From Astropecten irregularis (lineage: Eukaryota > Echinodermata > Asteroidea > Paxillosida > Astropectinidae), in assembly GCA_963971285.1 (NCBI GenBank), contig OZ020255.1:11428931-11492930 (forward strand): a DNA stretch of 64,000 bases. Direction: 5' to 3'. A program made the translations under genes and the position numbers. The notes beneath the pieces are model-generated. The model ran no database searches. It was given only the letters and a program-made list of their open reading frames with translations, and was not told the DNA's origin. Positions 10,001 through 19,812 of this stretch are shown piece after piece (positions within the stretch are counted from its first letter, which is position 1; the number at the start of each line of letters is the position of its first letter).

Positions 10001-12215
10001 CTTCAGTAAACGGGGGTACTGTCGGGTACGATACCTATAAAGGGAATAAAACAACTTTTTGTAAAGAGACTTACTTTCATTCCAACTCGCCGACCTTGGA
10101 GCCGATGAAAACAAAGCATTAAGTTGTACAGGTTTAAAGACAAAAAGCAGCCAGAATTGTTTAATCTTAGTATACGGTACTTCAAAGAAGGTTTATTGTC
10201 TGAGGAAAAACTAAGACTCGACAATGAAAGTCGTGCAGAACACGATTTCTGCTTCTTGACAAAAATATTTGGAAAACATTTCTCGACGACGAACGGTTTG
10301 TGCTAGTCCGAGTAACTTGGACCCTAAAAATCGCCTTTTTTAACATTTGGACATGATCTGGCGATAGTAGGGTCCAAGTACCATGTTTGCATTTGAGTGG
10401 CAAGAGCTCCATTTTGCCTCTACCCCGAGTCAAAATCATGTGATTTCACCTCCAAAACGATCCTAAAATGTCTCATGCGACCAGCTATACTATGGACCAA
10501 GGGAGAATTGGAGATTCCAATAATGACAAGGTTTACTCACATTTTTTTAGAAAAGATAATTTTTTCCCTAATTTTTTCCGGGTACCAGTGTACAATTTGA
10601 AAAACCAAGATGGCTGACCCAACTGACACTGTGCTCATGAATAGGAGGTCTCTGTGCCCATTTTTAGGGAAAAAATGGTCTTGGAATCTTCAATTCTCCC
10701 TTGGTCTATAGCTGGCTGCATGAGAAATTTTAGGATCGTTTTGGAGGTGAAATCACAGGATTTTGACTCAGGGTAGAGGCAAAATGGAGCTCTTGCCACT
10801 CAAATGCAAACAAGGTACTTGGACCCTACTATCGCCAGATCATGTCCAAAAATGGGTCCAAGTTACTCGGACTAGGTTTGTGCATGGTTTGTGCGTGATT
10901 TGTACGTAGCTTGCGCCATCTACCGGTACACATTAGTTTTCATCAGTTGTCAAGTTATGAGAATGAAAGTACCCGGATGTCCGCGCTGATCTATACGTCC
11001 TCTTTCCACAAAATTAACCTTGCTAATAATGTACAAGAGGACACCATGACCATCGAGAAATATTTTAGGTAAGTAACTTTCCAAAAGTATTTTTCCTTTC
11101 CTTTAGGCCTATAGTTTTGGGACCCGTCTTATCACAATCCCCCAAATTTCTTTGTTATATAGCCTACTGGCTTTTATTGATCCATCATCCAGGAACATTT
11201 GCTGAAAGTCAAAAGTATCATTTTTGAGGAGTAGGAGCTATTTAAGAGCTAAAATAATAAATGTGTTTTGGGGATCCCGTCTTATCACAATCCCCAAACT
11301 AATAAGGGTAACCGTTTACAAGCAGGTCTGATACCTATAAAGGGAATAAAACAACTTTTTATAAAGAAACTTACCTAAATATACGTTCGTGGTGTCCTCT
11401 TCAATTATATTAACAAGGTTAAATTTGTGGAAGAGGGCAGGGCTTTGATTTTTGAGGGAAATTAGCCTATGGGGTAAAAACGGTAATGAACGTACGTAAC
11501 GGCCGCAGACGCGCAGACGAAATTATGGTCTAGTGTCTGCTCTCATTGTGTGGACTTTCAATGCGTTGGTTGTAGGTACCAGACTAAACTTGACTAGCCA
11601 GACCAGATAAAATGGACGACGGGCTGTTTTGAAGTTTGCAACAAACAGGTAGGGGCCTAAGAAAATTATATTTTTACTCTGAAATGTTGCACAAAATTCT
11701 TCTATCTGGGGATTTAAGGACTCAGGAACATTTGTTGAAAGTAAAAAGTTTCATTTTGGAACAGTAGAAACAATTAAATTGTTTTTATTCCCTTTATAGG
11801 TATCGGACCTGCTCTTAAACCGTTACCCTAATCATGTACACTACTAGCTGCAGTAACTGTAGCCCAATATTACTCCTGACGTTGTTGTCGTATATAGGGC
11901 TACAGTTACTGCAGCTAGTACACTACATGATGTAGTCTTCTCTAAAATTCCGTACTGCCGCATATGGTTAACCATGGAGTCTATGCAGCGCAGGTAGGCC
12001 CTACCGGGAAAACTCACACTTTCGATGCCAAGAACATCATAAAAATTCGTCTGAACCTCGTCCACCAAATCAAACAGTTCCAAGTCCGCATTGTCCCACG
12101 CCGCAACGACTGTCACCCCAGAAATCAGCAAGAAAAGCGCGACATATGACTGGTGAAACGAAAGCAATGACAGACCGAAATGTGACGATGTCACACGTCG
12201 TCTGCAGGCAGACAT
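683..12215 (-). CDS. DNAJC1: DnaJ homolog subfamily C member 1 (ER J-protein with two SANT domains), 3' end outside the window
   Basis: J-protein of the ER membrane that stimulates the lumenal Hsp70 BiP; vertebrate DNAJC1 (ERdj1/MTJ1) also faces the cytosol near ribosomes. Coding exons, minus strand: 12215-12018, 9888-9787, 8433-8387, 7220-7049, 6149-5670, 3083-2964, 1788-1722, 1092-683. All are GT-AG with agreeing phases and sum to 1596 nt (532 codons), ending in phase 0 at a donor. Order of parts: signal peptide (about 1-39), J domain (about 55-120, HPD at 85-87), [17 protein letters not shown], membrane helix (143-166), lysine-rich and acidic cytosolic region with VLPCKL, SANT1 (from W337), acidic spacer, SANT2 (W497, W520). 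The vertebrate protein has about 20 more residues completing SANT2, so one exon is expected left of position 1. Assignment rests on colinear similarity along the whole length. Confidence 0.94.
1169..1225. repeat. Palindrome in DNAJC1 intron 7
   Basis: The core GAGTATTCGAATACTC is a perfect 16-base palindrome, and outer arms CAATTACTCA and TGAGTAATTG extend it. No transposon ends are recognised. Confidence 0.6.
1722..1788 (-). CDS. DNAJC1: DNAJC1 coding exon 7 (end of SANT1)
   Basis: Residues 374-395: [20 protein letters not shown]. It completes helix 3 of SANT1, matching vertebrate VTTKAKQLKDSV. The acceptor CTGAAAG lies in a pyrimidine-rich tract and the donor is G|GTCAGT. Only 67 bases. 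Confidence 0.88.
2578..2700. mobile_element. Fragment of a palindromic 'GCAGGATCTTT' repeat
   Basis: Shares ACTGCTGCAAACTG and CCTAGCAGGATCTTT with segments at 23127-23190, 33664-33785, 39474-39530 and 52300-52500. Each copy mixes direct and inverted pieces. Class not recognised. Confidence 0.5.
2756..2914 (-). mobile_element. T2-B MITE fragment
   Basis: Reverse-orientation right part with TATGTTTCTACCAGC, CATCTTCATA and TGGGTATGTTACCAAT. The terminal TTAA is lost. It ends about 50 bases past the DNAJC1 exon 6 donor. Confidence 0.65.
2964..3083 (-). CDS. DNAJC1: DNAJC1 coding exon 6 (SANT1)
   Basis: Residues 334-373: [20 protein letters not shown], then [15 protein letters not shown], the first SANT domain. 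The acceptor is AAATAG and the donor GAG|GTAATA, phase 0. A T2-A MITE lies about 32 bases upstream of the acceptor. Confidence 0.94.
3115..3459 (-). mobile_element. T2-A MITE
   Basis: TTAA on both sides (3115-3118 and 3456-3459), with the family's subterminal blocks in reverse order. Sits directly upstream of DNAJC1 exon 6. Confidence 0.85.
3545..3678. mobile_element. Short MITE with AGTGGCTATGGCTTTG ends
   Basis: The left end AGTGGCTATGGCTTTG is mirrored by CAAAGCCATAGCCAAAGC at the right, about 130 bases apart. No second copy seen here. Confidence 0.6.
4472..4716 (-). mobile_element. MITE of the 'GGGGCCAATTTCAT' family
   Basis: Ends CAGGGGCCAATTTCATAAA and the inverse GTGGCCCCTGG, with nested palindromic CTAAGCACAA / TTGTGCTTAA next to them. 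Other copies: 15205-15806, 21733-22138, 24479-24714, 32852-33102, 55590-56107. Confidence 0.75.
5117..5557. mobile_element. Mariner-type MITE (CAGGGTG ends, TA site)
   Basis: Ends CAGGGTGCCCCAGAAAAAAC and the inverse ending ACACCCTG, each flanked by TA. Inverted subterminal blocks (CTATCACCATGTAGAATTT) point inward. TIR and TA duplication fit Tc1/mariner. A second copy is near 46884-47305. Confidence 0.8.
5670..6149 (-). CDS. DNAJC1: DNAJC1 coding exon 5 (cytosolic charged region)
   Basis: Residues 174-333. Lysine-rich start ([11 protein letters not shown]), Thr/Pro-rich part, then [13 protein letters not shown], equivalent to the vertebrate WHDLLPCKLG segment. A charged part follows ([23 protein letters not shown]). 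The acceptor TGTAG and donor AAG|GTACTA give phase 0. The charged part is poorly conserved. Confidence 0.9.
6165..6528 (+). mobile_element. Chimeric T2 MITE: T2-A left end, T2-B right end
   Basis: Begins as T2-A (TTAAAGGTAGTATCATAC) but ends as T2-B (CCAATCATGTATTATACC, then TTTAA). TTAA lies at both ends, so it appears to have moved as one unit. Its left end is about 15 bases from the DNAJC1 exon 5 acceptor. Confidence 0.8.
6640..6825. mobile_element. Fold-back MITE in DNAJC1 intron 4
   Basis: Arms CCATTACTGGAGTGTCC and GGACACTCCAGTAATGG match perfectly over 17 bases. An inner hairpin TGCAGGGTGTAC / GTACACCCTGCA lies at its centre. Confidence 0.7.
6858..7026. mobile_element. MITE abutting the DNAJC1 exon 4 donor
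   Basis: Ends TAGAGGTTATTCAC and GTGAATAACCTCTA, with inner arms GGCCGTCAAGC / GCTTGACGGCC. On the transcript it starts about 22 bases after the exon 4 donor. Confidence 0.7.
7049..7220 (-). CDS. DNAJC1: DNAJC1 coding exon 4 (membrane helix)
   Basis: Residues 116-173: [17 protein letters not shown], then a membrane helix centred on [15 protein letters not shown]. Nearly identical to vertebrate DNAJC1 here. The donor CTG|GTCAGT is the phase that joins exon 5. A MITE starts about 22 bases into the intron. Confidence 0.95.
7349..8039. mobile_element. Hexamer-TIR MITE (PIF/Harbinger-like) split by a second MITE
   Basis: Left half starts GGGAGGCTCAGGCTCCGG; the right half resumes after 7981 (TTTTCAGCAT) and ends GTTTCGTAAATCCC. 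Intact relatives lie at 16508-16888 and 19596-19812. It is interrupted by the element at 7512-7981. Confidence 0.7.
7512..7981. mobile_element. hAT-like MITE, 6-bp target duplication
   Basis: Ends CAGGCCTTCATTTTAA and the inverse AAAAATCAAGGCCTG, flanked by CTGTAT on both sides. The host MITE's consensus has a single CTGTAT here, confirming the duplication. Inner sequence is built from GGAGAGTGA-like repeats. Confidence 0.8.
8181..8320. mobile_element. tRNA-like fold-back element, half copy
   Basis: The A-box region lies on the minus strand (ACCAACTGAGCTACCC), followed by the plus-strand arm TTTGTTCACTTTTTAATGAC through CCCTTGTGGTTATTTGAC. It lies in DNAJC1 intron 3. Confidence 0.6.
8387..8433 (-). 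CDS. DNAJC1: DNAJC1 coding exon 3 (47-base micro-exon)
   Basis: Residues 101-115: [15 protein letters not shown], matching the vertebrate LVAIYEVLKDDERRQR, helix III of the J domain. The acceptor is TTGCAG and the donor AG|GTAAGA. Too short to show as an open frame. Confidence 0.93.
8470..8930. repeat. 'TGTGGTATG' repeat block in DNAJC1 intron 2
   Basis: Degenerate copies of ACCACAATACACAACAGTG and GTGGTAATGTGTGGTA. A related block at 52723-53860 is interrupted by a 1-kb element. Class unknown. Confidence 0.45.
9299..9673 (-). mobile_element. T2-A MITE in DNAJC1 intron 2
   Basis: TTAA at both ends; TACCAAAGTATGATACTACC at the right. Contains A-rich expansions in the middle. It lies about 115 bases from exon 2. 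Confidence 0.88.
9787..9888 (-). CDS. DNAJC1: DNAJC1 coding exon 2 (HPD motif)
   Basis: Residues 67-100: [17 protein letters not shown], then KFRQ. HPD at 85-87 is the catalytic tripeptide that stimulates Hsp70 ATPase. The acceptor is CTACAG and the donor CAG|GTAAAG. A T2-A MITE lies about 115 bases downstream in the intron. Confidence 0.95.
10304..10874. mobile_element. Long-TIR MITE with 9-bp target duplication (MULE-like)
   Basis: Begins TAGTCCGAGTAACTTGG and ends with its inverse CTCGGACTA. The arms match over roughly 200 bases with small indels. Perfect 9-base duplications GGTTTGTGC flank it (10295-10303, 10875-10883). A 9-bp duplication plus long arms suggests Mutator-like. Confidence 0.85.
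11008..11450. repeat. Long inverted repeat in DNAJC1 intron 1
   Basis: CTCTTTCCACAAAATTAACC and AGAGGACACCATGACC on the left reappear inverted at the right end. A half copy of the same arm lies at 60863-60945. Confidence 0.65.
11317..11832. repeat. Inverted repeat overlapping the previous one
   Basis: GGGTAACCGTTTACAAGCAG and ATACCTATAAAGGGAATAA on the left; the inverse ends GACCTGCTCTTAAACCG on the right. It overlaps the 11008-11450 repeat, suggesting stacked insertions. Confidence 0.55.
11836..11926. repeat. Strong hairpin in DNAJC1 intron 1
   Basis: About 24 bases (from TACTAGCTGCAGTAACTG) pair perfectly across a loop of about 31 bases. It lies about 90 bases past the exon 1 donor on the transcript. 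Confidence 0.7.
12018..12215 (-). CDS. DNAJC1: DNAJC1 coding exon 1 (signal peptide, start of J domain)
   Basis: Residues 1-66. A basic start (ACRRR) is followed by a hydrophobic stretch near 24-38 ending VVAAW, a likely signal peptide. Then [20 protein letters not shown] opens the J domain. The donor is AGT|GTGAGT. The ATG has A at -3. Confidence 0.93.
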
Positions 12216-12255
12216 GTTGGCAACAATAATGGTTGCGTTTTTGTATAGCGCCCTC

Positions 12256-12342
12256 TATGTTCCACTGTGTACTTGGTTAGTTTTGATTCAAGACGTTGAA
12301 TATGTTCCACTGTGTACTTGGTTAGTTTTGATTCAAGACGTT
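12256..12342. promoter_or_regulatory. 45-bp tandem duplication just upstream of the DNAJC1 start
   Basis: Two copies of a 45-base unit starting TATGTTCCACTGTGTACTTG lie head to tail; 42 bases are identical. The nearer copy begins 41 bases upstream of the DNAJC1 ATG, so the pair sits in the promoter or 5' leader. A regulatory role is inference. Confidence 0.5.
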
Positions 12343-12811
12343 ATTTCACACGAGAGTAATGACGATCAGCTAGTATGAGGGGAATAGTCCAATTAGTATC
12401 AGTTTTTATTTAATTTCTCGGGAAGAACAAGTTACAACGCTCGAGAACAACAATTAACACTTTCAGTAGAATAGGACATAACAAATACAATAACTACGTA
12501 AGAATACAATCAGCTCCCAAAGAATTGCACAAACTATTCCTGTCAAAGGGGCTCTCCAGACTAATTGAATTAATTAAATATGAATGAATATAGATAATTA
12601 CTATTTAAAAGAAAACCAGTCATGCGCGAAACTGCATATTTCATTACTTTAGGAGAGACTTTCAAGACATCAGTTTCAAGAGATCAATTTCAAGACATCA
12701 GTTTTGCACTAAACACAAGAAAAAGACCAAAAAAGCCTATTTTGTTTCCAAAAATTCAGCTGGTATTTTTTTCTTATAAATGGTCTTTGAAACTTCAATG
12801 CATGTAACACA

Positions 12812-13136
12812 TTAAAGGTAGTATCATACTTTGGTAAGAGACCAAAACAGAAATGTTCACAGATTTACATATAACTTTCAGGGTATGAAGATGATGCTGG
12901 TAGAAACATACCGTTGAAATTTTTCCGCCTGAAATGGTGTATTTATCCAGAAATTAGTAAAACAACGACCGAAAAGACTTAAGAAATACTGTGGCCGTTT
13001 TTCACGATTTTCTAAAAAAGTGGGCACCGTATGGGACTAAAATTTTCACAGATGACTGTGGCTGTATATTCCTTGATATTTTTCCCCATGAATCTGTATT
13101 TCTTTGACAAAAACCAAAGTATGATACTACCTTTAA
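12812..13136 (+). mobile_element. T2-A MITE, intact ends
   Basis: A clean copy: TTAA plus AAGGTAGTATCATACTTTGG at the left and the exact inverse plus TTAA at the right. Best local reference for the family (325 bp). Confidence 0.92.
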
Positions 13137-13897
13137 GAATGAAAAATGCACATAGGGCCAATATAACTGTTATAATTTACTATCATTATTATTTATTTCG
13201 CCAATGAGGAAAACAAGTACAATATGACAGAGATAACACATTTTTTTTCTTCCCATTTTATTGGCTTTCCAGCTCAAAATCAGCCATACATTTCCTACAT
13301 TACATAAAAAAATGCACTTCCAGCATGAAAAGTGTAATTATGATTAGGAACTTAAAAAGTAAATATTTTGCCACCGTCGCTATATCATTCTTCTGATTGG
13401 CCAATTCTCAATATGTCATGCAGGCCTTCATTCTCTAAAATTAGATTCAGTTGCAGGAGCTAAAGGCCTTTTCACACGACTTTCAACCATTGAGAAATTC
13501 TCTCATGGGTCTGGACCTCGGTCAAAATCTCTCAAGGATTCACCGGGGATGTGGTTCACTCTCAAGCATTGGTGTCCTATCACACGGTTACACTTTTGTA
13601 TAAAATTTTGCATCCATAAGAGAATAAGTCCTCAATGGTTGAGAGTTCTTTTAAGAATCATGTAAAAAAGACCTCCAATTCCTTTAAATACCAGCATGAC
13701 AATGAAAATTGGCCAATCAGAGGGAACGTCAAAATAACGTTTGCAGAAAGAATGTCGGTGCTGGCAAAATCTAGGCCTTATGATTTATGCATTACAGCAT
13801 TTATAAAGCACTAATTACAGCAGTATCTGGTATGCCATTTAAATGATTGAAAGACACGTATAGTACATCTTCTTGTACCAAAAAATAAGTAGTCATT

Positions 13898-14094
13898 TTG
13901 AAAGGTAATATCATACTTTGGTTTGTATCAAAGAAATATAGATTCATGGGCAGAAATATCAAGACAAATACAGTGACAGTCATCTGTGAAAATTGTAGTC
14001 CCATACGGTGCCCACTTTTGGAGTAAACAGTGAAAAACAGCCATAGTATGTCTTAATACTACCTTTCTATGATACTACCTTTAAAGACATCATC
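13898..14094 (-). mobile_element. T2-A MITE with internal deletion
   Basis: About 200 bp. The left half is normal, then the sequence jumps to two copies of the terminal TACTACCTTT. Left flank is TTGA, not TTAA. Confidence 0.75.
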
Positions 14095-14117
14095 GTTGCT
14101 TTGTCACCATTAAAAAT

Positions 14118-14138
14118 TGGGGGGGGGGGGGGGGGGAA
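14118..14138 (+). repeat. Poly(G) run
   Basis: About 20 uninterrupted G residues next to the T2-A copy ending at 14094. Length may be unreliable in assembly. Confidence 0.8.
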
Positions 14139-15204
14139 ATGACCGGAGACACAAATTAGACAAACACAGCCCAAGAGTACAATTCACTGACATGCAACGT
14201 GCAATTTTATTTTAATAAACATTCTCACAAAAAACAAAAGGGTTTCAAGATGAACAGGGGAAATTCAGCCTACAAGTTGAAGTACCGGTAACAATGGATA
14301 ACAAAATACCACAAACTGATGCATTTTTGTTAGTTAGTTTTTGGTGATTTTTCCATTATAAGGTATATTGCACGGAAAGGAAAAATAGATTCACTTTTGT
14401 CATGAAGGATGAAGATACAACGTTATTACAAAACCAATGGTGTTCAAAAATGAAACAAACTTCCATTTTTATCAAACGGGTGATTAAAATGCACATATCG
14501 GTGATAACAATTCAAAAACAGAGTTTGAAACAAAGTGGCTTGTGTGTGATTTCAGGAAAGTTCGAGAGACCAATTTGTGAAGGATGATGGGTCCTACAAA
14601 AAACATAATATCACCCAAGAAGTAGAAGATGAATGCACAAAATCTATAGTGTAGCAGAAAAAGAAGACTTTTTTTGCACGAAAATAAATTCACGCTAAAC
14701 AGTAGTGGATGCAGTAAAACAATACTGCAAAAACAACATAAAATCATTGCTGCCCTCTGATTATGAGTGCAAAATAATTTGCATATGTTTGTCAATACAG
14801 AATAAAATTTCTCTCTATATTAAACTGTATATAACTAAGGATTCCTAGCTTAAAATTAACTGACAGAAAACCCCAAATCTACCGATGTATATACATATGT
14901 AAAAGACACTGTATACCAATAATGCAATATAACATGTATAAAAGAACAAATTCAAGTAAACAGTATGTTTACTCAGGCAACCCGAAACGTATTAATGTTG
15001 AACTTGATAATGATATAAGTATTGTAAGTTGTGAATGTGAAGTGTACATAATGCCAGCATCTTCGCACATTCTTCAGCCAAAGTCACTAAACCTCTATAG
15101 TCATCCAGTTTATGGCCGTCCTGACCTCCCACCCTGTTTTAAGTTATTTACAAACCTGTGATACCGTGCATAACCATGGCAAGGTTCAGGCTACCACTTC
15201 TTCT

Positions 15205-15806
15205 TGGGGCCAATTTCATAGAGCTGCTTCAGCACAACAATTTGCTTCAAGGTAATATCATACTTTGGTTTTTGTCCAAGAAATGCACATTCATGCGCAA
15301 AAATATCAAGGGAGATACAGTAACAGTCATCTGTGAAAATTTCAGTCCCATACGGTGCCCACTTTGTTAGAAAACCGTGAAAAACGGTCACAGTATTTCT
15401 TCAGTCTTTTCTCTTTATTTTTGATCTTTTAAAAGATGTTCGGTCGTTGTTTTACTAATTTCTGGATAAATACACCATTTAGGGCAGAACAATTTTAACA
15501 GTATGTTTATACCACCACCAACATACCCTGTAAGTTATACTCAAATCTGTGAACCTTTCTATTTTTGTGTCTTTTTTATACCAAAGTATGATACTACCTT
15601 TAAGCATGAAAAGTCTTCATTGATCAAACAGGATTACCAACCAAATGTTCATGTGATGTTTACTGCTTTTGACTAGCACTCAGCCATTGTTTGCTGAGCA
15701 TAACATTCACAAGGAGTATATGGCTGGCATACTGATTTCATTTACCAAGGTTTTTGGCGCTTAAGCATAATTCGGTGCTTAAGCAGCTTCATAAAATTGG
15801 CCCCTG
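15205..15806 (+). mobile_element. 'GGGGCCAATTTCAT' MITE interrupted by a T2-A copy
   Basis: Left end GGGGCCAATTTCATAGAGC, right end AAATTGGCCCCTGG. The T2-A element at 15246-15603 sits in the family's conserved GCTTAAGC, using its TTAA as target. Confidence 0.8.
15246..15603 (-). mobile_element. T2-A MITE nested in another MITE
   Basis: Right end TACTACCTTTAA is intact; left flank decayed to TTCAA. Reverse orientation, full length. Confidence 0.85.
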
Positions 15807-16179
15807 GTTAGAGACAAGAAGTATACCATGCATATCCAGGAGGCTACTTCCTATTCAACTGGACTTGAATCAACCCCACCTCTCTTTCTTTCCCTTACAA
15901 AACACCCTGTTGTCAAAACTTATACACAAACTACATGCATTTAACAAACATTACTCAACCATCCAACATGCTAAGAACAGTTCTCCATCCTGATTGGACT
16001 GAGACAAAATGCTATTCACAGCAAACACGGCAAAAATTGCAACCAAAATCTCCATAAAACTAGTTCCTCTCTTATAAAGACAATTATTAGAAGACAATGT
16101 GAATATATCTAAATATATGTAAAAAAAAAAAGATTAAAACATGTAGTTATAACAGAGCTAGAACCAGATCAGTATGGTA

Positions 16180-16383
16180 AATAGCGCTCCGCACTAATGA
16201 CGTCACACAAGTGATTTGGCCGGCGCGCACATGTATAAACTCCCAGAATGTCAGACAAACATTGACCCACACATGTAGTGTACACCATGCATGCACAAAA
16301 GCACACCCACCACACGTTTGCATGGTTGCACTGTTTGTCTGAGATCCGGTGTGCTATTTTTAGAGCATGTGCGGAGCGCTATT
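16180..16383. mobile_element. MITE with AATAGCGCTCCGCAC ends
   Basis: Starts AATAGCGCTCCGCAC and ends with GTGCGGAGCGCTATT. Inner GTTTGCATGGTTGC and TTTGTCTGAG are shared with copies at 40409-40570 and 42654-42785. Confidence 0.78.
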
Positions 16384-16469
16384 GTAGTTATTGATCAAAT
16401 CTAGTAAATGATACTGCAATCCAGCACAGACTGGCACAATCCAGGGACGTTTGGTACAATCCAGGCTAG

Positions 16470-16888
<419 letters not shown>

Positions 16889-18624
16889 TATGTAACTTCT
16901 GCTTTATCAGCCTCATATCTTGTCGAAGCATATTCTAGGGCCTTGTGACACACAAGACATTTTACATGTAATCTTCCAGTATTAAAAATATTCACCATTT
17001 GTGAACAAACATTTTGGCGAATGGTAACACACTGCCGGTGAAACAAAATTGTCGTCTGTGTGTTACATGCAGTTCACTCGGTTTACCTTAAAGTTGAATT
17101 TGAAAAAATGCCTTTCGTCACAAGGCACTTGAGCCTACTAATGTCTATGTAATACTACATCTTCACATATTAAATATGGAACAAATATTTATACATTTGT
17201 CTAAAATCTACAATGATACATCCATATAACAAAATCTATTTCATGCACATCCAATGACGATAATGTAACTATAAACAATCATTTAGTGTAATTTTTATAA
17301 TAAAAATTTAAAATAATGAAGAGATTCAGCCTCATATAAAAATCTCCCTAATGACCAAGTGAGCCTCTCAACAAACAAATAAAATGGCAAGTACAAAAAA
17401 CGCAGAATCATTTTGACTTTTCAGGCGGTAGAGTAAAACGAATTATCTCATATTTTAGTAAAAAAAAAAAAAAAAAAAATTCTATAAATCTATAAAAATT
17501 GTTTTACAAAAAGTGTCAGAAAAAATCTGCAAACAACAGATGTTTGCTCACTGTCAATGCTGTTAAAATATTATCATAAAATGTCTATTTAAGTAAAATT
17601 GCTACCAGCACCTTAAAGCCTCCCTACAGACCGATATCTAAGTCTTAACAGAGTCTCAATTCTATCATAACAATAAATTCTAAATTTGTGACCAAACAAA
17701 CAAACAAACAAACACAAACAAATTACCGGTAATACAATTTTCTGAATAAAAATCTAAATGAAATCTGAGCGGCAAAACCAGGTTACAGGATTATTTGTGT
17801 GTGGACACAAATAATCTCGATTTGGAGCGATTCAAATCACACTAATAGTGCATCTTTTTGCAAATAGTCGCGATTATTTGCTGTGTGAACGGTGTTCCAA
17901 AAAAAACCCTGTTTTTTTATATCCCATCATGCAAGGCGGGCGCGCGAGTTAAGCACAGGATGCATGCCAACTTCACGCTAAACATTTAGAATCGCGCACG
18001 CCCAGTTTGATAGAAATCGTAAAGGTGCGATTTGGCTCGCGCTTTTTCTGCCTGGGTGGACACAACAAAAAGCGTGATTATAGTCGCGCTTTTTGGTGTG
18101 TGTGAACGCACCTAATGATGGTTAAACTTCAGCGTCCATAGACCATCCTCTTCAAATACCAACATTATATATATATTGTACATATCTGAATATCTATGGT
18201 GTTAATATACATTAATACTGCATGCACGTTACATAGCATGGTAAATAAATATGAATAAACAGTGCAATGAATTTGCAAAGTTTTCATAAGATAAAACAAA
18301 AAGTGTTTGCCTCTTCCTGAATGACGTTTAGTACAAAATTAATCAATTTTATAAGGTTCTATAGACAGAGACGTAGTATAAATTCACTAGAGGCATCACT
18401 CAGTACAGAGAAAACCATTCTAGACCGGGGTTTTAAACCCATTTTGTTGCAAGTGCACTGTGAATATTTGTCTTGTTACAGTATTAAGTACCGTACCGAG
18501 CTAATGCTGACAAGTAAATGCCAAGTTGCCCCTGTCTCAATCTACATGTTTATAACATGTAAACTTGATTTAACATATAAACTTGATTTTAAAATAAAGA
18601 CAATTTCAAATGGGTACTGTGAAC

Positions 18625-18910
18625 TAGTTGATATCAACTGTCAAATAGTTAACATCAACTGTCAACTACATGTAGTTAATATCAACTAATCATCAACTAG
18701 TTAATATCAACTAATCATCAACTAGTAAATATCAACTAATCATCAACTAGTTAATATCAACTAATCATCAACTAGTTAAAATCAACTAGTCATCAACTAG
18801 TCAATATCAACTAATCATCAACTAGTTAATATCAATTAATCATCAACTAGTTAATATCTACTAGACATAAACTAGTTAACATCAGTTATAGTCATCAACT
18901 ACTCGTTATA
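18625..18910. repeat. 25-bp satellite (ATCAACTAGTTAAT type)
   Basis: About ten copies of a 25-base unit built on ATCAACTAGTTAATATCAAC, itself near-palindromic. Degenerate copies continue at 18961-19050. Confidence 0.85.
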
Positions 18911-19595
18911 ACCAATTTCAATATCAAACATCAGTTTAGTTCGAATTAACTTATTTTTCTATGTCAAATGATCATCAATTAGTTAATATCAACTATAGTC
19001 ATCATCTAGTTAATATCAATTATAGTCATCAACTACTTGTTATAACCAATTTTAATATCAGTTTAGTTAGAATTTACTTATTTTTAATTGTTTCTAATGA
19101 CTTTTTTAAAATCATTTTTGTGTGTGAAAAAAGTGGAAAACAATTAAATACAGAAGGTCATTGAATAACACTATAAAGTACCACTAAAATACTTCCTCGG
19201 CCTAAACACACTATAAAACCACTATAAACATTGATCAATTCAATTCTTTGGCTATTAAGCTTCGCTACAAATGTGAATACCAACAACCAAGAATAGTGGA
19301 AAAGCACCTCGAAAGAAAAAGAAAAAAAGGGAAAGCGCAAAATGAATTTGTACTACTGATACAAAATATAAACAAATTCAAAGCTCACCGATAAAAAAGT
19401 GTTGATGAAAGCTACTATAAATATATATATATACAATACATATATCTTATTGTATTCAAACTAAAAATAAGCTCTTGGATATACAGTTTTGTAGAATGGA
19501 TCTGAAAAGATCTTAAAAAGTTGAGCAAGCTTTGTCATCTTAGATATCATTACCGCGACTGGAATGGATGTGTTCATGGGCGCTTGTGTATCTAT

Positions 19596-19812
19596 GGGCA
19601 TTTACGAAACAGAGGCTTAGGCTCCAGCTCTGATATCCATATGCTGAAAATATAGGTTGCGGTTTTTTACTAAAGCCGAAACTCTGTTTTCCTTTTCAGA
19701 CTAGAGAATCTACTTCAGAACCGCAGCCAAAAGTCTCTATTTCGATACTCATTATTTCAGAATGGATTAATGAAATGGAGCCGGAGCCCGAGCCTCTGTT
19801 TCGTAAACGCCC
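19596..19812. mobile_element. Hexamer-TIR MITE, unexpanded
   Basis: Ends GGGCATTTACGAAACAGAGG and CTGTTTCGTAAACGCCC with only one or two hexamer units per end. Shows the likely ancestral state of the family. Confidence 0.85.
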
